47,593 nt of DNA from Candidatus Kapaibacterium sp. (lineage in GTDB: Bacteria > Bacteroidota > Ignavibacteria > Kapaibacteriales > UBA4661): positions 1 to 47,593 of the forward strand of contig JANYDO010000359.1 in NCBI GenBank assembly GCA_025363605.1, given 5' to 3'. Shown here in pieces: positions 1 to 7,531 of the stretch. A program made the position numbers and the translations under genes. How positions within the stretch are numbered: the first letter of the stretch is position 1; the number at the start of each line of letters is the position of its first letter. The notes under the pieces are model-generated. The model had not been told where the DNA came from, did not search any database, and saw only the letters and a program-made list of their open reading frames with translations.

Positions 1-534
1 GCGCACGGTGCAAATGCTTCATCCTTTGCCGATTGGTGGGCATACAAAATGGAAGTTGCCGATGCTATCCCATACAATGGCGCAATCCTTAACGCAATGG
101 GACTGAACGTTGCCTTCAACTCCGACGATGCTGAGATGGCGCGTCGCTTGAACCAAGAAGCCGCAAAAGCCGTCAAATACGGCGGCGTACCGGAAGAAGA
201 AGCGCTGAAATTTGTAACACTGAATCCCGCAAAAATGCTCCACGTGGACGCAAAAGTGGGCAGCTTGAAAGTTGGTAAGGATGCAGACGTGGTGCTTTGG
301 TCAGACAATCCGCTTTCCATCTATGCCCGCGCGGAAAAGACATTCGTGGACGGAACGCTCTACTACGACCGCGAACGCGACGCACAAGTCCGTGAGGAAA
401 TCCGCTTGGAACGCGCCCGCTTGACGCAAGCAATGATTCAAGCCAAAAAGGGTGGCGCTCCCACGCAAGCCGCACCGCCGCGCCGCAATTTCGAGAAAGT
501 TCATTGCGACCAACTTGGCGAAGTGGGCTGGTAA
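1..534 (+). CDS. Amidohydrolase family protein, C-terminal part (5' end outside window)
   Basis: The frame is open from the first base, so the start lies upstream. The visible 177 residues are the end of a metal-dependent amidohydrolase (imidazolonepropionase/dihydroorotase superfamily). An AHGA segment opens the fragment. FNSDD carries the late Asp that in this superfamily assists catalysis at the metal site. A typical stretch (EEALKFVTLNPAKML) and the closing beta-sandwich segment (VGSLKVGKDADVVLWSDNPL) follow. Family members hydrolyse C-N bonds in cyclic amides or peptides. The substrate cannot be told from this part. In Bacteroidota-type genomes such proteins are often secreted, but the N-terminus is not visible. 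The Ala/Pro-rich tail before the stop is unremarkable. Palindromic repeats follow instead of a further gene. Confidence 0.85.
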   Translation, partial: AHGANASSFADWWAYKMEVADAIPYNGAILNAMGLNVAFNSDDAEMARRLNQEAAKAVKYGGVPEEEALKFVTLNPAKMLHVDAKVGSLKVGKDADVVLWSDNPLSIYARAEKTFVDGTLYYDRERDAQVREEIRLERARLTQAMIQAKKGGAPTQAAPPRRNFEKVHCDQLGEVGW

Positions 535-562
535 GAATTAATAAAAAAGTATCAAAATTTTG

Positions 563-632
563 GGCTTCGGCAGCACAGACATTCTTGTCTGTGAGATTTA
601 GCGCTCTGTGCTTACCCTGTGCTACTGAAGCC
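563..632. repeat. Inverted-repeat element (GGCTTC...GAAGCC), possible terminator
   Basis: A 70-bp stretch just after the amidohydrolase is bounded by GGCTTCGGCAGCACAG and a complementary TGTGCTACTGAAGCC, with 13 of 15 positions matching. Inside is a small hairpin, CAGACATTCTTGTCTG. A related piece in opposite orientation lies at 3973-4018, so this is a dispersed repeat and not a one-off terminator. It could still end transcription of the upstream gene. Confidence 0.55.
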
Positions 633-659
633 AGCAAAATACTTCATCTGTATCAAGGT

Positions 660-784
660 TAGGACTTTTGCAAATCGCATCTGTCATACCGACGTAGGTC
701 GGTATCCATGACGTGTACACGTTGCCGATAGATTCCGACCTGCGTCGGAATGACAGCAAACATGGACAGTTTGCGAAAATCCTA
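660..784. repeat. MITE-like element with TAGGACTTTTGCAAA ends
   Basis: The 125-bp segment starts with TAGGACTTTTGCAAA (660-674) and ends with TTTGCGAAAATCCTA (770-784). The ends are inverted repeats matching at 13 of 15 positions. Its middle contains the separate palindromic unit at 683-754. A second element with the same ends, there perfect over 15 bp, lies at 47145-47258. There is no room for a protein. Terminal repeats, small size and two copies fit a non-autonomous transposable element. No target duplication could be assigned. Confidence 0.6.
683..754. repeat. Short palindromic unit of the GTCATNCCGACG family (copy 1)
   Basis: Two arms matching the consensus GTCATNCCGACGYAGGTCGG face each other across about 25 bp. 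Each arm is itself a hairpin (ATACCGAC-GTAG-GTCGGTAT in the left arm). The centre holds a 12-bp perfect palindrome, ACGTGTACACGT (711-722). The arms match those around the GIY-YIG gene at 42180-42634 and the gene-less copy at 39763-39846, so this looks like a REP/MITE-type derivative of that unit. Confidence 0.65.
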
Positions 785-833
785 AAGGTCTATTTTGTTG
801 AACAACTTGTTGCACAACGACACGAGGAAAACG

Positions 834-1166
834 TTGAAACTGAAACCCGAAAAACTTCTCGAAGAACTCAAAGCTATTGCCGAAACTATCGGCGTTCAGG
901 TGATTATTGACAAAGGCAATTTTTCTGGTGGACACTGCCTCGTTTACGAGGAGCGCAAAATCGTTTTGAACAAACTCCTGCCACCGGAAGTCAAAGCCGC
1001 CAAGCTCGCACAAAGTCTGACGTTCTATTCGCTGGAAGGCATAGAACTCAAGCCCGCGCTCCGTGATTTTCTGGATAACGAGCGTCTGCGCCTTGCTTCG
1101 CGTACAAAAGATGCTCTGAGTGACGAGGCTCAAGCAGTTGTGAACGACGTTCTGGCAAGCGTGTAG
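834..1166 (+). CDS. Conserved hypothetical protein, about 110 aa
   Basis: Small soluble protein with no signal peptide or membrane segment. It is mostly alpha-helical by composition. Its most distinctive part is the segment GNFSGGHCLVYEERKIVLNK, which looks like a conserved glycine-rich strand-turn, but no known family is recognised. The start chosen is TTG at 834, because GAGGA (824-828) lies five bases upstream. The same frame could also open at another TTG at 795, only ten bases beyond the repeat at 660-784, which would add residues of doubtful origin. The adjacent repeat may therefore have replaced the original promoter or leader. It reads in the same direction as the PEPCK-like gene downstream, with a gap of about 110 bp. 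Function unknown. Confidence 0.6.
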   Translation: MKLKPEKLLEELKAIAETIGVQVIIDKGNFSGGHCLVYEERKIVLNKLLPPEVKAAKLAQSLTFYSLEGIELKPALRDFLDNERLRLASRTKDALSDEAQAVVNDVLASV

Positions 1167-1279
1167 CAGCGTAAGCGTATGAATAGCGTATAACAAGAAC
1201 TCAATCATTGCATAATTTTTTCACTCAACCGTCCTTTCACATTTCAATTCAAAGTTGAATGTAGGACATTACAACAATC

Positions 1280-3802
1280 ATGGCACGAAAACCACCCTCC
1301 CGCATTGCGAAAAAGAAAGCTCCGGCAGCACAAGAGATTGCTTTGCCCGTAGAAAACCTTGCGGCGCAAGATGTTCAGATACAAAGCAATCAGCCCGACG
1401 AACATACGCCGGAGCCGCTTGTAGAGCAGCTGCAAGCTGAAGCGCCCAAAGGTGCAAAACCAAAGACGAGCCCGAAGAATCAAGCTCCTGCTGGTAAGAG
1501 TCAAGCCCCGAATGCCAAAACTCCTCAAGTAGAGAAGCCTTCAGCGGAGAAATTATCAGCAGAGAAACTATCGGCGGAGAAGCCGCTAATGGCTGCTGCA
1601 CCTGTTCAAAAGCCTGCTCCCGTAACAAAACCTGCACCAGCAACGAAGCCCGAACCAAGCGGACAAATACTCCCCTTGCCGCAATTCTTGGCGCAAAAAC
1701 ACGGCTTGCACAACCTTGGGCAAATCTTCATCAATCTTTCTACGCCGGAACTGTATGAACACATCTTGTTCCTGCGCGAAGGCGTTATGTCTGCGCACGG
1801 GGCAGTGATGGTGGAAACGACACCCAACACGAAACTTGCTGTACGCGACAAATTCATCGTGGAGGAAGAGATAAATAAAGAACATATTGCATGGGGCGAG
1901 GCAAATCGAGCTATTGAGCAATCAAAATTTAATGCCCTCAAAGCACGCATCGGAGCGTATTTGCAGAAGCGGAATGTCTATGTCCAAGACTGTTTCGCGG
2001 GTTCGGACACACGTCTCAGAGTACCGTTGCGCGTTGTTACTGAAAATGCGTGGCAGAGTCTTTTTGTCCGCAACACCTTTATTGAAGCGCTTCCGGCAGA
2101 ACTTCGCCAATTCGACCCGCGCATGACGATTATTTCCCTGCCCAACTTCAAAGCTATTCCCGAAATAGACGGCACACGGGCGGAAACATTTGTTCTCTAC
2201 GATTTTTCGCAGCGTCTCGCCATTATCGGCGGCACACGCCATGCAGAAGAAATTAAAAAAGCTGTCTTTACGGTAATGAGCTATGCCATGCCGCTTCGCC
2301 GCGTCTTGCCTATGCGCTGCGCTGCCAGCATTGGTGCAAACGGTGAAACCGTGCTTCTTTTCGGCACGAATGGTGCCGGCAAAACAACTCTTTCGGTGGA
2401 CACCGCGCGAACTCTCATTGGTGACGATGCTCACGGTTGGGGCGATGATGGCGTGTTTGCTTTTGAAGGCGGCGGATATGCCAAAGCGCAAGGAATATTG
2501 CCGGAAACAGAGCCTTCGCTCTATGCGGTATCGCGGACGTTTGGTACGATTCTCGAAAATGTGAAATTCGACACCACGACACGCATTGCGAACCTTGCCG
2601 ATACATCTATCAGCGATAATGCCCGCGTTTCATATTCTCTCGCACAACTTTCTCCGTTGCAGCCGGTCACGCCCAAACTGCGCGGCGCACACCCAAAAAA
2701 TGTCATACTTCTTGTCAACGATGCCTTTGGCGTACTACCGCCCGTAGCGCGGCTGACGCAAGAGCAAGCTGTCTTTTTCTATTTGTCCGGCTATGCTGCA
2801 AAAAATCCCATCGGCGAACCGAAAATCGAGCCGCGATCTGTCTTCAGTGCTGGCTTTGGCGAGACATTCATGGTGCAAGACCCCGTCTCATACGCGAATC
2901 TTTTCCGCGAGCGTCTGCGCCGTAATAATACGAAAGTTTGGCTTGTCAATACGGGATGGCAAGGCGGAACACAGGCAACGGGAAGCCGTATCAAGCGCGA
3001 TTACTCGCGTGCGATTGTGCTCGCGATTACTTCCGGCGCTCTTGATTCGGCGCAGTATAGCATTGATGCGGTGTTTAATCTCAGTGTGCCGTCGGCGTGT
3101 CCGGGTGTACCGGCAGCAATGTTGAATCCGCGTAATGCTTGGGCTGACCGTGCGGTATATGAAAAAACCGCACAAAAGCTCCTCCAACTTCTGACAGAAA
3201 ACTTCAAGAAATATGCAGGACGTGTTGATAAATCTATTGCGCAAGCTCTTGCAGCTCCCGCGCAAACTGCACAAAAACAGAATCCTCCGTCCAATGCACC
3301 TGCGCTTGCAACCGCCGCTGCACCGCAGATAGTAAAATCGGGTGCAAATATGCCACCGGAAATTCTTACACCCGACATTTCGGTAGCTGCATCGCCGGAA
3401 ACTCCCGCAGAAACAGCTTCGGGCAAGAAAATTCCACCCAAAAAAGTCAAACCCGTCAAAAAAGGACGTGGTAAGCAAGTGCTGATAGAAGAAGATGATG
3501 AAGCAGAGGTCGGCGACACAGGTTCGCACGAAACCATAGACGCGCCATACGATAATGACGATGATGCAGGCGCAGATGTCATCATTCCGTCCAGCCTTTT
3601 TGTGAGTGAACCCGAAGGCGAGTTCCGTCCGGATGATGATATGCTAACACCATCTACCTTTGATGATGAAGATGACGACGACATTGCTGATAATGGTGAG
3701 GCGCAAGACGGCAATGACGCTGCCGGAGACGAGCAAGGACAAGCTCAATTCAAGGGTGGTCGCCGCCGCAGAGGTGGTCGTGGTCGTCGTCGCCCGCGAT
3801 GA
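1280..3802 (+). CDS. PEPCK(ATP)-like protein with low-complexity tails and altered active site
   Basis: 840 residues. Residues 131 to about 650 align over their whole length with ATP-dependent phosphoenolpyruvate carboxykinase, normally about 540 aa. ATP-side motifs are intact: P-loop GTNGAGKTT (K368), LIGDDAHGW (D382/D383) and NARVSY (the Arg equivalent to E. coli R333). The substrate and metal side is not. By ungapped local alignment to E. coli PckA (from memory), R65 becomes L186, Y207 becomes H321 and the Mn ligand H232 becomes R346, while K212/K213 are kept. Residues 1-130 are Ala/Pro/Lys-rich with three SAEKL-type repeats. Residues 650-840 are disordered, strongly acidic, and end in an RG-rich GGRRRRGGRGRRRPR tail of the sort that binds nucleic acid. 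It may bind nucleotide without making PEP. A divergent active enzyme is not excluded. Confidence 0.85.
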   Translation: MARKPPSRIAKKKAPAAQEIALPVENLAAQDVQIQSNQPDEHTPEPLVEQLQAEAPKGAKPKTSPKNQAPAGKSQAPNAKTPQVEKPSAEKLSAEKLSAEKPLMAAAPVQKPAPVTKPAPATKPEPSGQILPLPQFLAQKHGLHNLGQIFINLSTPELYEHILFLREGVMSAHGAVMVETTPNTKLAVRDKFIVEEEINKEHIAWGEANRAIEQSKFNALKARIGAYLQKRNVYVQDCFAGSDTRLRVPLRVVTENAWQSLFVRNTFIEALPAELRQFDPRMTIISLPNFKAIPEIDGTRAETFVLYDFSQRLAIIGGTRHAEEIKKAVFTVMSYAMPLRRVLPMRCAASIGANGETVLLFGTNGAGKTTLSVDTARTLIGDDAHGWGDDGVFAFEGGGYAKAQGILPETEPSLYAVSRTFGTILENVKFDTTTRIANLADTSISDNARVSYSLAQLSPLQPVTPKLRGAHPKNVILLVNDAFGVLPPVARLTQEQAVFFYLSGYAAKNPIGEPKIEPRSVFSAGFGETFMVQDPVSYANLFRERLRRNNTKVWLVNTGWQGGTQATGSRIKRDYSRAIVLAITSGALDSAQYSIDAVFNLSVPSACPGVPAAMLNPRNAWADRAVYEKTAQKLLQLLTENFKKYAGRVDKSIAQALAAPAQTAQKQNPPSNAPALATAAAPQIVKSGANMPPEILTPDISVAASPETPAETASGKKIPPKKVKPVKKGRGKQVLIEEDDEAEVGDTGSHETIDAPYDNDDDAGADVIIPSSLFVSEPEGEFRPDDDMLTPSTFDDEDDDDIADNGEAQDGNDAAGDEQGQAQFKGGRRRRGGRGRRRPR
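1541..1585 (+). repeat. Three 15-nt in-frame tandem repeats (SAEKL/SAEKP) in the PEPCK-like gene
   Basis: Three consecutive 15-base units of the type TCAGCGGAGAAATTA encode S-A-E-K-L, S-A-E-K-L and S-A-E-K-P in the disordered N-terminal extension. Being multiples of three, copy-number changes would alter length without breaking the frame. Confidence 0.8.
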
Positions 3803-3848
3803 GAAGACATAAATTGTATAAGAAAGTGTTTGAAAATTCGTTTTATTA

Positions 3849-3940
3849 CCCCTCTCCCAACCCTCTCCCAGAGGTAGAGAGCTTCAGAAGCCAAATGAAA
3901 TCTTACTTCCTCTCCCTCTGGGAGAGGACTGAGGTGAGGG
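3849..3940. repeat. Inverted-repeat element rich in CCCTCTCCC
   Basis: The left arm starts CCCCTCTCCCAACCCTCTCC. The right arm ends CTGGGAGAGGACTGAGGTGAGGG-like, near-complementary to the left over about 32 bp. A short AT-rich spacer separates them. Arms of this CCCTC-ACCC/CTCTCCCAGAGG type occur as intergenic repeats in many unrelated bacteria. It follows directly after the PEPCK-like gene and could act as its terminator when transcribed. Confidence 0.6.
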
Positions 3941-3972
3941 ATAGTGGAATTTTCAGACACTTTCTAAAAACC

Positions 3973-4018
3973 GACTTCAGTAGCACGGACTGAGCGCTGC
4001 GCTCACTTGTCTGTGTTA
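3973..4018. repeat. Partial copy of the 563-632 element
   Basis: GACTTCAGTAGCAC and TTGTCTGTG match, in opposite orientation, parts of the repeat at 563-632. They flank the perfect small hairpin GAGCGC-T-GCGCTC. Only one end of the element is recognisable. It lies right before the DUF2459 gene and makes a start upstream of 4034 unlikely for that gene. Confidence 0.45.
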
Positions 4019-4033
4019 CAAATAACATCAAAT

Positions 4034-4705
4034 ATGAGGCTCTCGAAAAAAAATGGTATTGCTCTCGCACTTGTATTGATGCTCGCTTTGAGTATGATAA
4101 TTGCATTTCTTGTTCCGCGGCGTTTCGGATTGCCTTCGCAGGAGCGTGATAATGCAGCAGTAGAAATACGAGTGGCGCGGTATCTGTATCATACGGGTAT
4201 TATTATGCCCGTACGGACACCAGAGGTTGACTGGAGTCAAACGTTCCCATGTTTGCGTGGGAAACAATCTTTTGAAATTGGCTGGGGCGATCGTGATTTT
4301 TACATGAGCGGCAGCATTACCGTAGGTTTGGCATGGAAAGCACTTTTTCAATCACAGGCATCGGTGCTGAATGTAAGTGGCTTCGATACAGCAATAACGG
4401 ATGAGTTCTTGAGTACCGAGCCGTTTGCGCAGAAAAAAATTCGCCTCAGCGCGGTTAATTACAAACGCATGGCAACATGGATACGTGCTTCGTTTGCTCT
4501 TCAAAATGGAGCACCCATTTTTCTCCGCGAAGGTTTCTGGGGCGCATCCTCAGCGTTTTACGAAGCAAATACTGCTCAAACAGGTGCATACAGCATTGTC
4601 AATAATTGCAACGTTTGGAACAGCAATGCGCTTGATGCCGCGAACCTCCCTGTTCCGATGTGGTCTGGTGTTCCATATCCGCTCTTGTGGATGCTGCCGG
4701 AATAG
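4034..4705 (+). CDS. DUF2459 family protein (TIGR02117 type), membrane-anchored
   Basis: 223 residues. An N-terminal hydrophobic helix (about residues 7-28: ALALVLMLALSMIIAFLV) anchors the protein or serves as a signal. The rest matches the DUF2459 pattern: YHTGIIMPVRTPEVDWSQ near the start, FEIGWGDRDFYM, then FWGASSAFYEANTAQTGAYS, and NNCNVWNSNALDAANLPVPMWSG near the end. The conserved His, Asp, Cys and Asn positions suggest an enzyme-like fold, but no reaction is established for the family. The ATG at 4034 is used because the longer frame starts inside a repeat. The gene is flanked by a repeat upstream and by the ATP-grasp gene about 95 bp downstream, with no evident operon partner. Confidence 0.75.
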   Translation: MRLSKKNGIALALVLMLALSMIIAFLVPRRFGLPSQERDNAAVEIRVARYLYHTGIIMPVRTPEVDWSQTFPCLRGKQSFEIGWGDRDFYMSGSITVGLAWKALFQSQASVLNVSGFDTAITDEFLSTEPFAQKKIRLSAVNYKRMATWIRASFALQNGAPIFLREGFWGASSAFYEANTAQTGAYSIVNNCNVWNSNALDAANLPVPMWSGVPYPLLWMLPE

Positions 4706-4798
4706 CGTATGCGGAAAGCGCATGAAACCGTAGTTTATGAAAGCACCTGAAAAAAGCACCTGAAATTCGTTTTATCACCATTCCGGGAGTACCGACGT

Positions 4799-6226
4799 AT
4801 GACGTTTCATTCCTACAACCCCGAAGGCTTCTACGACGAGCTGTTTCAAGCAGACGGTTCACCACGCGAGGGCGCAAAAAAACTGGTGGACAAAATTAAC
4901 TCACTCGGCACAAACGACATCCGCCTCCGTCAGCAAGCCGCCGAGAGTACGCTTATGAACTTGGGCATTACTTTTAATGTGTATGGTGACGATGAAGGTG
5001 TCGAAAAAATCTTTCCCTTCGACCTCATTCCCCGTATTGTCGAGGCTGTGGAATGGCATAAGCTCCAAGCGGGCTTATATCAACGCATCAAGGCGCTGAA
5101 TCTCTTTTTGCAGGATATTTACCATGAGCAAAAAATTCTCAAAGACGGTGTCATTCCTGAGTTTGTTATTACCACAAGCAAAGCATTTTTACCACAGTGC
5201 AAAGGTTTGAAGCCGCCCAAAGGCGTATGGTGTCATATTACCGGTACGGATATTATCCGCGACAAAGACGGTACGTTCTATGTACTGGAAGATAATTTGC
5301 GCTGCCCCTCCGGTGTTTCTTACGTTTTGGAAAACCGTCAGGTAATGAAACGTACATTTCCTGAGGTCTTTGCTACGTCTAATGTTGTGCCGGTGGATGA
5401 CTATTCCTCTCGCCTACTGGACGTGTTGCAGTGGCTTTCGGGGCGCACCAACCCTGTTTGTGCGGTACTCACGCCGGGCATCTATAATTCTGCTTACTTT
5501 GAGCATTCCTTTCTGGCGCGGCAAATGGGCATTGAGCTTGTGGAAGGGCGTGATTTGGTCGTTGTCAATGGTACAGTACAAATGCGCACAACCAAAGGTT
5601 TTCGCAGAGTAGATGTGATTTATCGGCGCGTTGATGATACATTTCTCGACCCGACGGTTTTCAATCCTGATTCGCTCTTGGGCGTTCCGGGCATTATGGA
5701 TGCGTATCGCAAAGGGAACGTTGCTCTTGCAAATGCACCCGGTACGGGGGTGGCAGACGACAAAGTTGTGTATGCGTATGTCCCCAAAATGATTCGGTAT
5801 TATTTGGGCGAAGAGCCGATTTTACCAAATGTTCCCACATATGTCTGCTGGGAAGACGAGCAGCGTGAGTATGTGCTGGACAACATCGAACAACTCGTCG
5901 TGAAAGCTGCCAACGAGTCCGGCGGCTATGGAATGCTGGTGGGACCGCACGCCACAAAAGAAGACCACGCAAAATTCCGTGAATTAGTTGCTGCCGACCC
6001 GCGTAATTACATCGCGCAGCCGACCATTTCGCTCTCGCGTGTTCCCACCTTTGTGGATGAAGTTTTTGAGGGACGGCACGTGGACTTGCGTCCGTATATT
6101 CTCTATGGTGAAGATATTTTCGTAATGCCGGGCGGACTAACGCGAGTGGCGCTGCGTAAGGGTTCGCTGGTAGTAAATTCTTCCCAAGGTGGCGGTAGCA
6201 AGGATACGTGGGTGTTGGGGAGTTAG
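4799..6226 (+). CDS. Circularly permuted ATP-grasp protein (DUF404/DUF407)
   Basis: 475 residues, near the normal family length. Recognisable landmarks are IFPFDLIPRIVEAVEWHKLQ, then RIKALNLFLQDIYHEQKILKDG, YVLEDNLRCPSGVSYVLENR, NSAYFEHSFLARQMGIELVEG, VYRRVDD-type acidic motif (VIYRRVDDTFLDP), VVKAANESGGYGMLVG and LRPYILYGEDIFVMPGGLTRVA, ending in SSQGGGSKDTWVL. ATP-grasp enzymes of this type are predicted to form amide or peptide-like bonds using ATP. They normally sit beside an alpha-E (DUF403) protein and often a transglutaminase-like protease. Neither partner is found here: the gene is followed by two small hairpins and an AT-rich island. It may act with partners elsewhere. The exact substrate is unknown. 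Confidence 0.9.
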   Translation: MTFHSYNPEGFYDELFQADGSPREGAKKLVDKINSLGTNDIRLRQQAAESTLMNLGITFNVYGDDEGVEKIFPFDLIPRIVEAVEWHKLQAGLYQRIKALNLFLQDIYHEQKILKDGVIPEFVITTSKAFLPQCKGLKPPKGVWCHITGTDIIRDKDGTFYVLEDNLRCPSGVSYVLENRQVMKRTFPEVFATSNVVPVDDYSSRLLDVLQWLSGRTNPVCAVLTPGIYNSAYFEHSFLARQMGIELVEGRDLVVVNGTVQMRTTKGFRRVDVIYRRVDDTFLDPTVFNPDSLLGVPGIMDAYRKGNVALANAPGTGVADDKVVYAYVPKMIRYYLGEEPILPNVPTYVCWEDEQREYVLDNIEQLVVKAANESGGYGMLVGPHATKEDHAKFRELVAADPRNYIAQPTISLSRVPTFVDEVFEGRHVDLRPYILYGEDIFVMPGGLTRVALRKGSLVVNSSQGGGSKDTWVLGS

Positions 6227-6240
6227 AGCCTGTTGTGATT

Positions 6241-6305
6241 AATTCTATCCTGCTGCAATAGAATGTGGCTGTTCCTGTTGTACTCATTTTCTGATACAAT
6301 GAGTA
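6241..6305. terminator. Two small hairpins after the ATP-grasp gene
   Basis: ATTCTAT...ATAGAAT (6242-6264) and TACTCATT...AATGAGTA (6281-6305, perfect over 8 bp) could each fold as RNA. Neither is followed by a clean U-run, so termination is only a guess. Confidence 0.3.
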
Positions 6306-6371
6306 TCTTGAGATGTTTATTTTGAATTATAAGCAATCCACACCGTACATTCCACATAACCTTTCTGAGCT

Positions 6372-6530
6372 ATGAAATACAGCATTTGTCTCCGCTACGA
6401 GGATTCAAGCTATGCGGCATGGTGTCAGGGACTGACTGGATGCTGGTCGGAAGGCGCAACAAAAGAAGAAGCTATCACAAATATCTATGACGCGATTCGA
6501 GAATACTTGGAAGTGGCGGAAATGCTTTGA
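6372..6530 (+). CDS. HicB-like small protein (52 aa), no HicA beside it
   Basis: Short frame starting MKYSICLRYEDSSYAAWCQG and ending in DAIREYLEVAEML. It has the HicB partial RNase H-like layout: a first strand, then Y.AWC.GL.GCWS.G.T.EEA, then an amphipathic helix. HicB proteins normally neutralise a HicA mRNA-cutting toxin encoded next to them. Here there is no HicA on either side and no C-terminal DNA-binding domain. It may be an orphan antitoxin or one of the solitary UPF0150/HicB-like proteins. It begins an AT-rich stretch with the next two genes. The ATG at 6372 has no strong Shine-Dalgarno sequence. Confidence 0.7.
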   Translation: MKYSICLRYEDSSYAAWCQGLTGCWSEGATKEEAITNIYDAIREYLEVAEML

Positions 6531-6574
6531 TTACCTAGATTGCTTTTCCAACTATCATTAGCTTAATCCTCATA

Positions 6575-7207
6575 GTGAATGTAAAAACCATAGATAGATT
6601 TGAGGTTATCTTGAGTTTACAAGATGAATTTCTGGATGAGATTCAAAACTCATACTTTATGCGCGTATGTATTGTCATCGCATTGGCAAGTATCCCGTGC
6701 TTTGGTATCGCTTACTTTCTATCCTTGATTCCGACTGGAAGTGAAGCATATCGAATGTGCATCGTAGCAAATCTTGTTTTGACCTCGTTTGTTGCGGCAG
6801 TAACATGGTTTGCAGAGAAATACTCATATTCAATTCCAATCTTTGATGTACCATTTTTTGAAGATGTTTCTATTGCTTCTCTACTGGATTTTCCGTTAGG
6901 AGTCTCTCAACGAATCGAAACACAAGATGTTGAATTGAAGCACGATACGGCATGGATACAAAAGCGCTTACCCAAAGTCTATATGAATTATTGTCGATAT
7001 GTTATTGCGATGGGAATGCTCGGACTATGGTTTTTTATCCTTGAACTACATTCGGATAGGTTACATATTTTGTCTTTACTGAATTGCGCTTGCCCTTTGA
7101 TTGCACTTTATTTTGGAGCGCGTAATTACCCAAGTCGTCAACGTTTAGAAGAAATATATGTGAATTTTTTTCGTGCTCAACAACGCATTACAAGGATTCT
7201 TAAATGA
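6575..7207 (+). CDS. Unknown four-helix membrane protein, 210 aa
   Basis: No family recognised. The start is GTG at 6575. Two hydrophobic helices lie at about residues 29-51 and 59-80, then a hydrophilic loop of about 60 residues (SIPIFDVPFFEDVS onward, including a charged stretch around IETQDVELKHD). Two more helices follow at about 140-160 and 163-182, with a basic C-terminal tail (NYPSRQRLEEIY). The last bases overlap the next start as ATGA, so the two are probably translationally coupled. Base composition is clearly AT-richer than the neighbours: 18 of 60 G+C at 6601-6660 and 21 of 60 at 6841-6900, against 32 of 60 at 8101-8160 in leuS. This suggests recent acquisition. A role as the effector of a small two-gene module is possible but unproven. 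Confidence 0.65.
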   Translation: MNVKTIDRFEVILSLQDEFLDEIQNSYFMRVCIVIALASIPCFGIAYFLSLIPTGSEAYRMCIVANLVLTSFVAAVTWFAEKYSYSIPIFDVPFFEDVSIASLLDFPLGVSQRIETQDVELKHDTAWIQKRLPKVYMNYCRYVIAMGMLGLWFFILELHSDRLHILSLLNCACPLIALYFGARNYPSRQRLEEIYVNFFRAQQRITRILK

Positions 7208-7527
7208 CCACATCCATCAACCTCCGACCCGACGTGTACGATATTTTACACCGCTCCTACGAGGAAACGAAGCTACAAGAGAAAGCAACGGACATTCTTC
7301 TACAAGGCGTAGTTTCTACCTTAGAGCGATACAGCCGAGAAATACTGACCTTTAAGTATGGATGCGGCTTTCAAGAATTTGAACAACGTTGGGACAATGA
7401 TGCAATTCTGGGTAAACACGGCTACGCAGTCGAATCGGATTTTATTGATTGGGAAATGCTGGAAGGTGAGAAGCAAAAACTTGAATTCATTTTGAATACC
7501 ATATCTCAAATTATCATACAACTCTAA
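7204..7527 (+). CDS. Small antitoxin-like protein (107 aa), coupled to the membrane protein
   Basis: Starts [19 protein letters not shown] at an ATG that overlaps the upstream stop by four bases. Residues about 50-90 carry a pattern ([14 protein letters not shown], then [17 protein letters not shown]) that resembles small helical proteins found as first genes of toxin-antitoxin-like pairs in several phyla. This resemblance is from memory of the motif, not from a search. The usual toxin-like partner is absent: leuS begins five bases after this stop. The only coupled partner is the membrane protein upstream. It is soluble, mostly helical and acidic. Composition is AT-richer than leuS. Confidence 0.6.
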   Translation: MTTSINLRPDVYDILHRSYEETKLQEKATDILLQGVVSTLERYSREILTFKYGCGFQEFEQRWDNDAILGKHGYAVESDFIDWEMLEGEKQKLEFILNTISQIIIQL

Positions 7528-7531
7528 CTCT

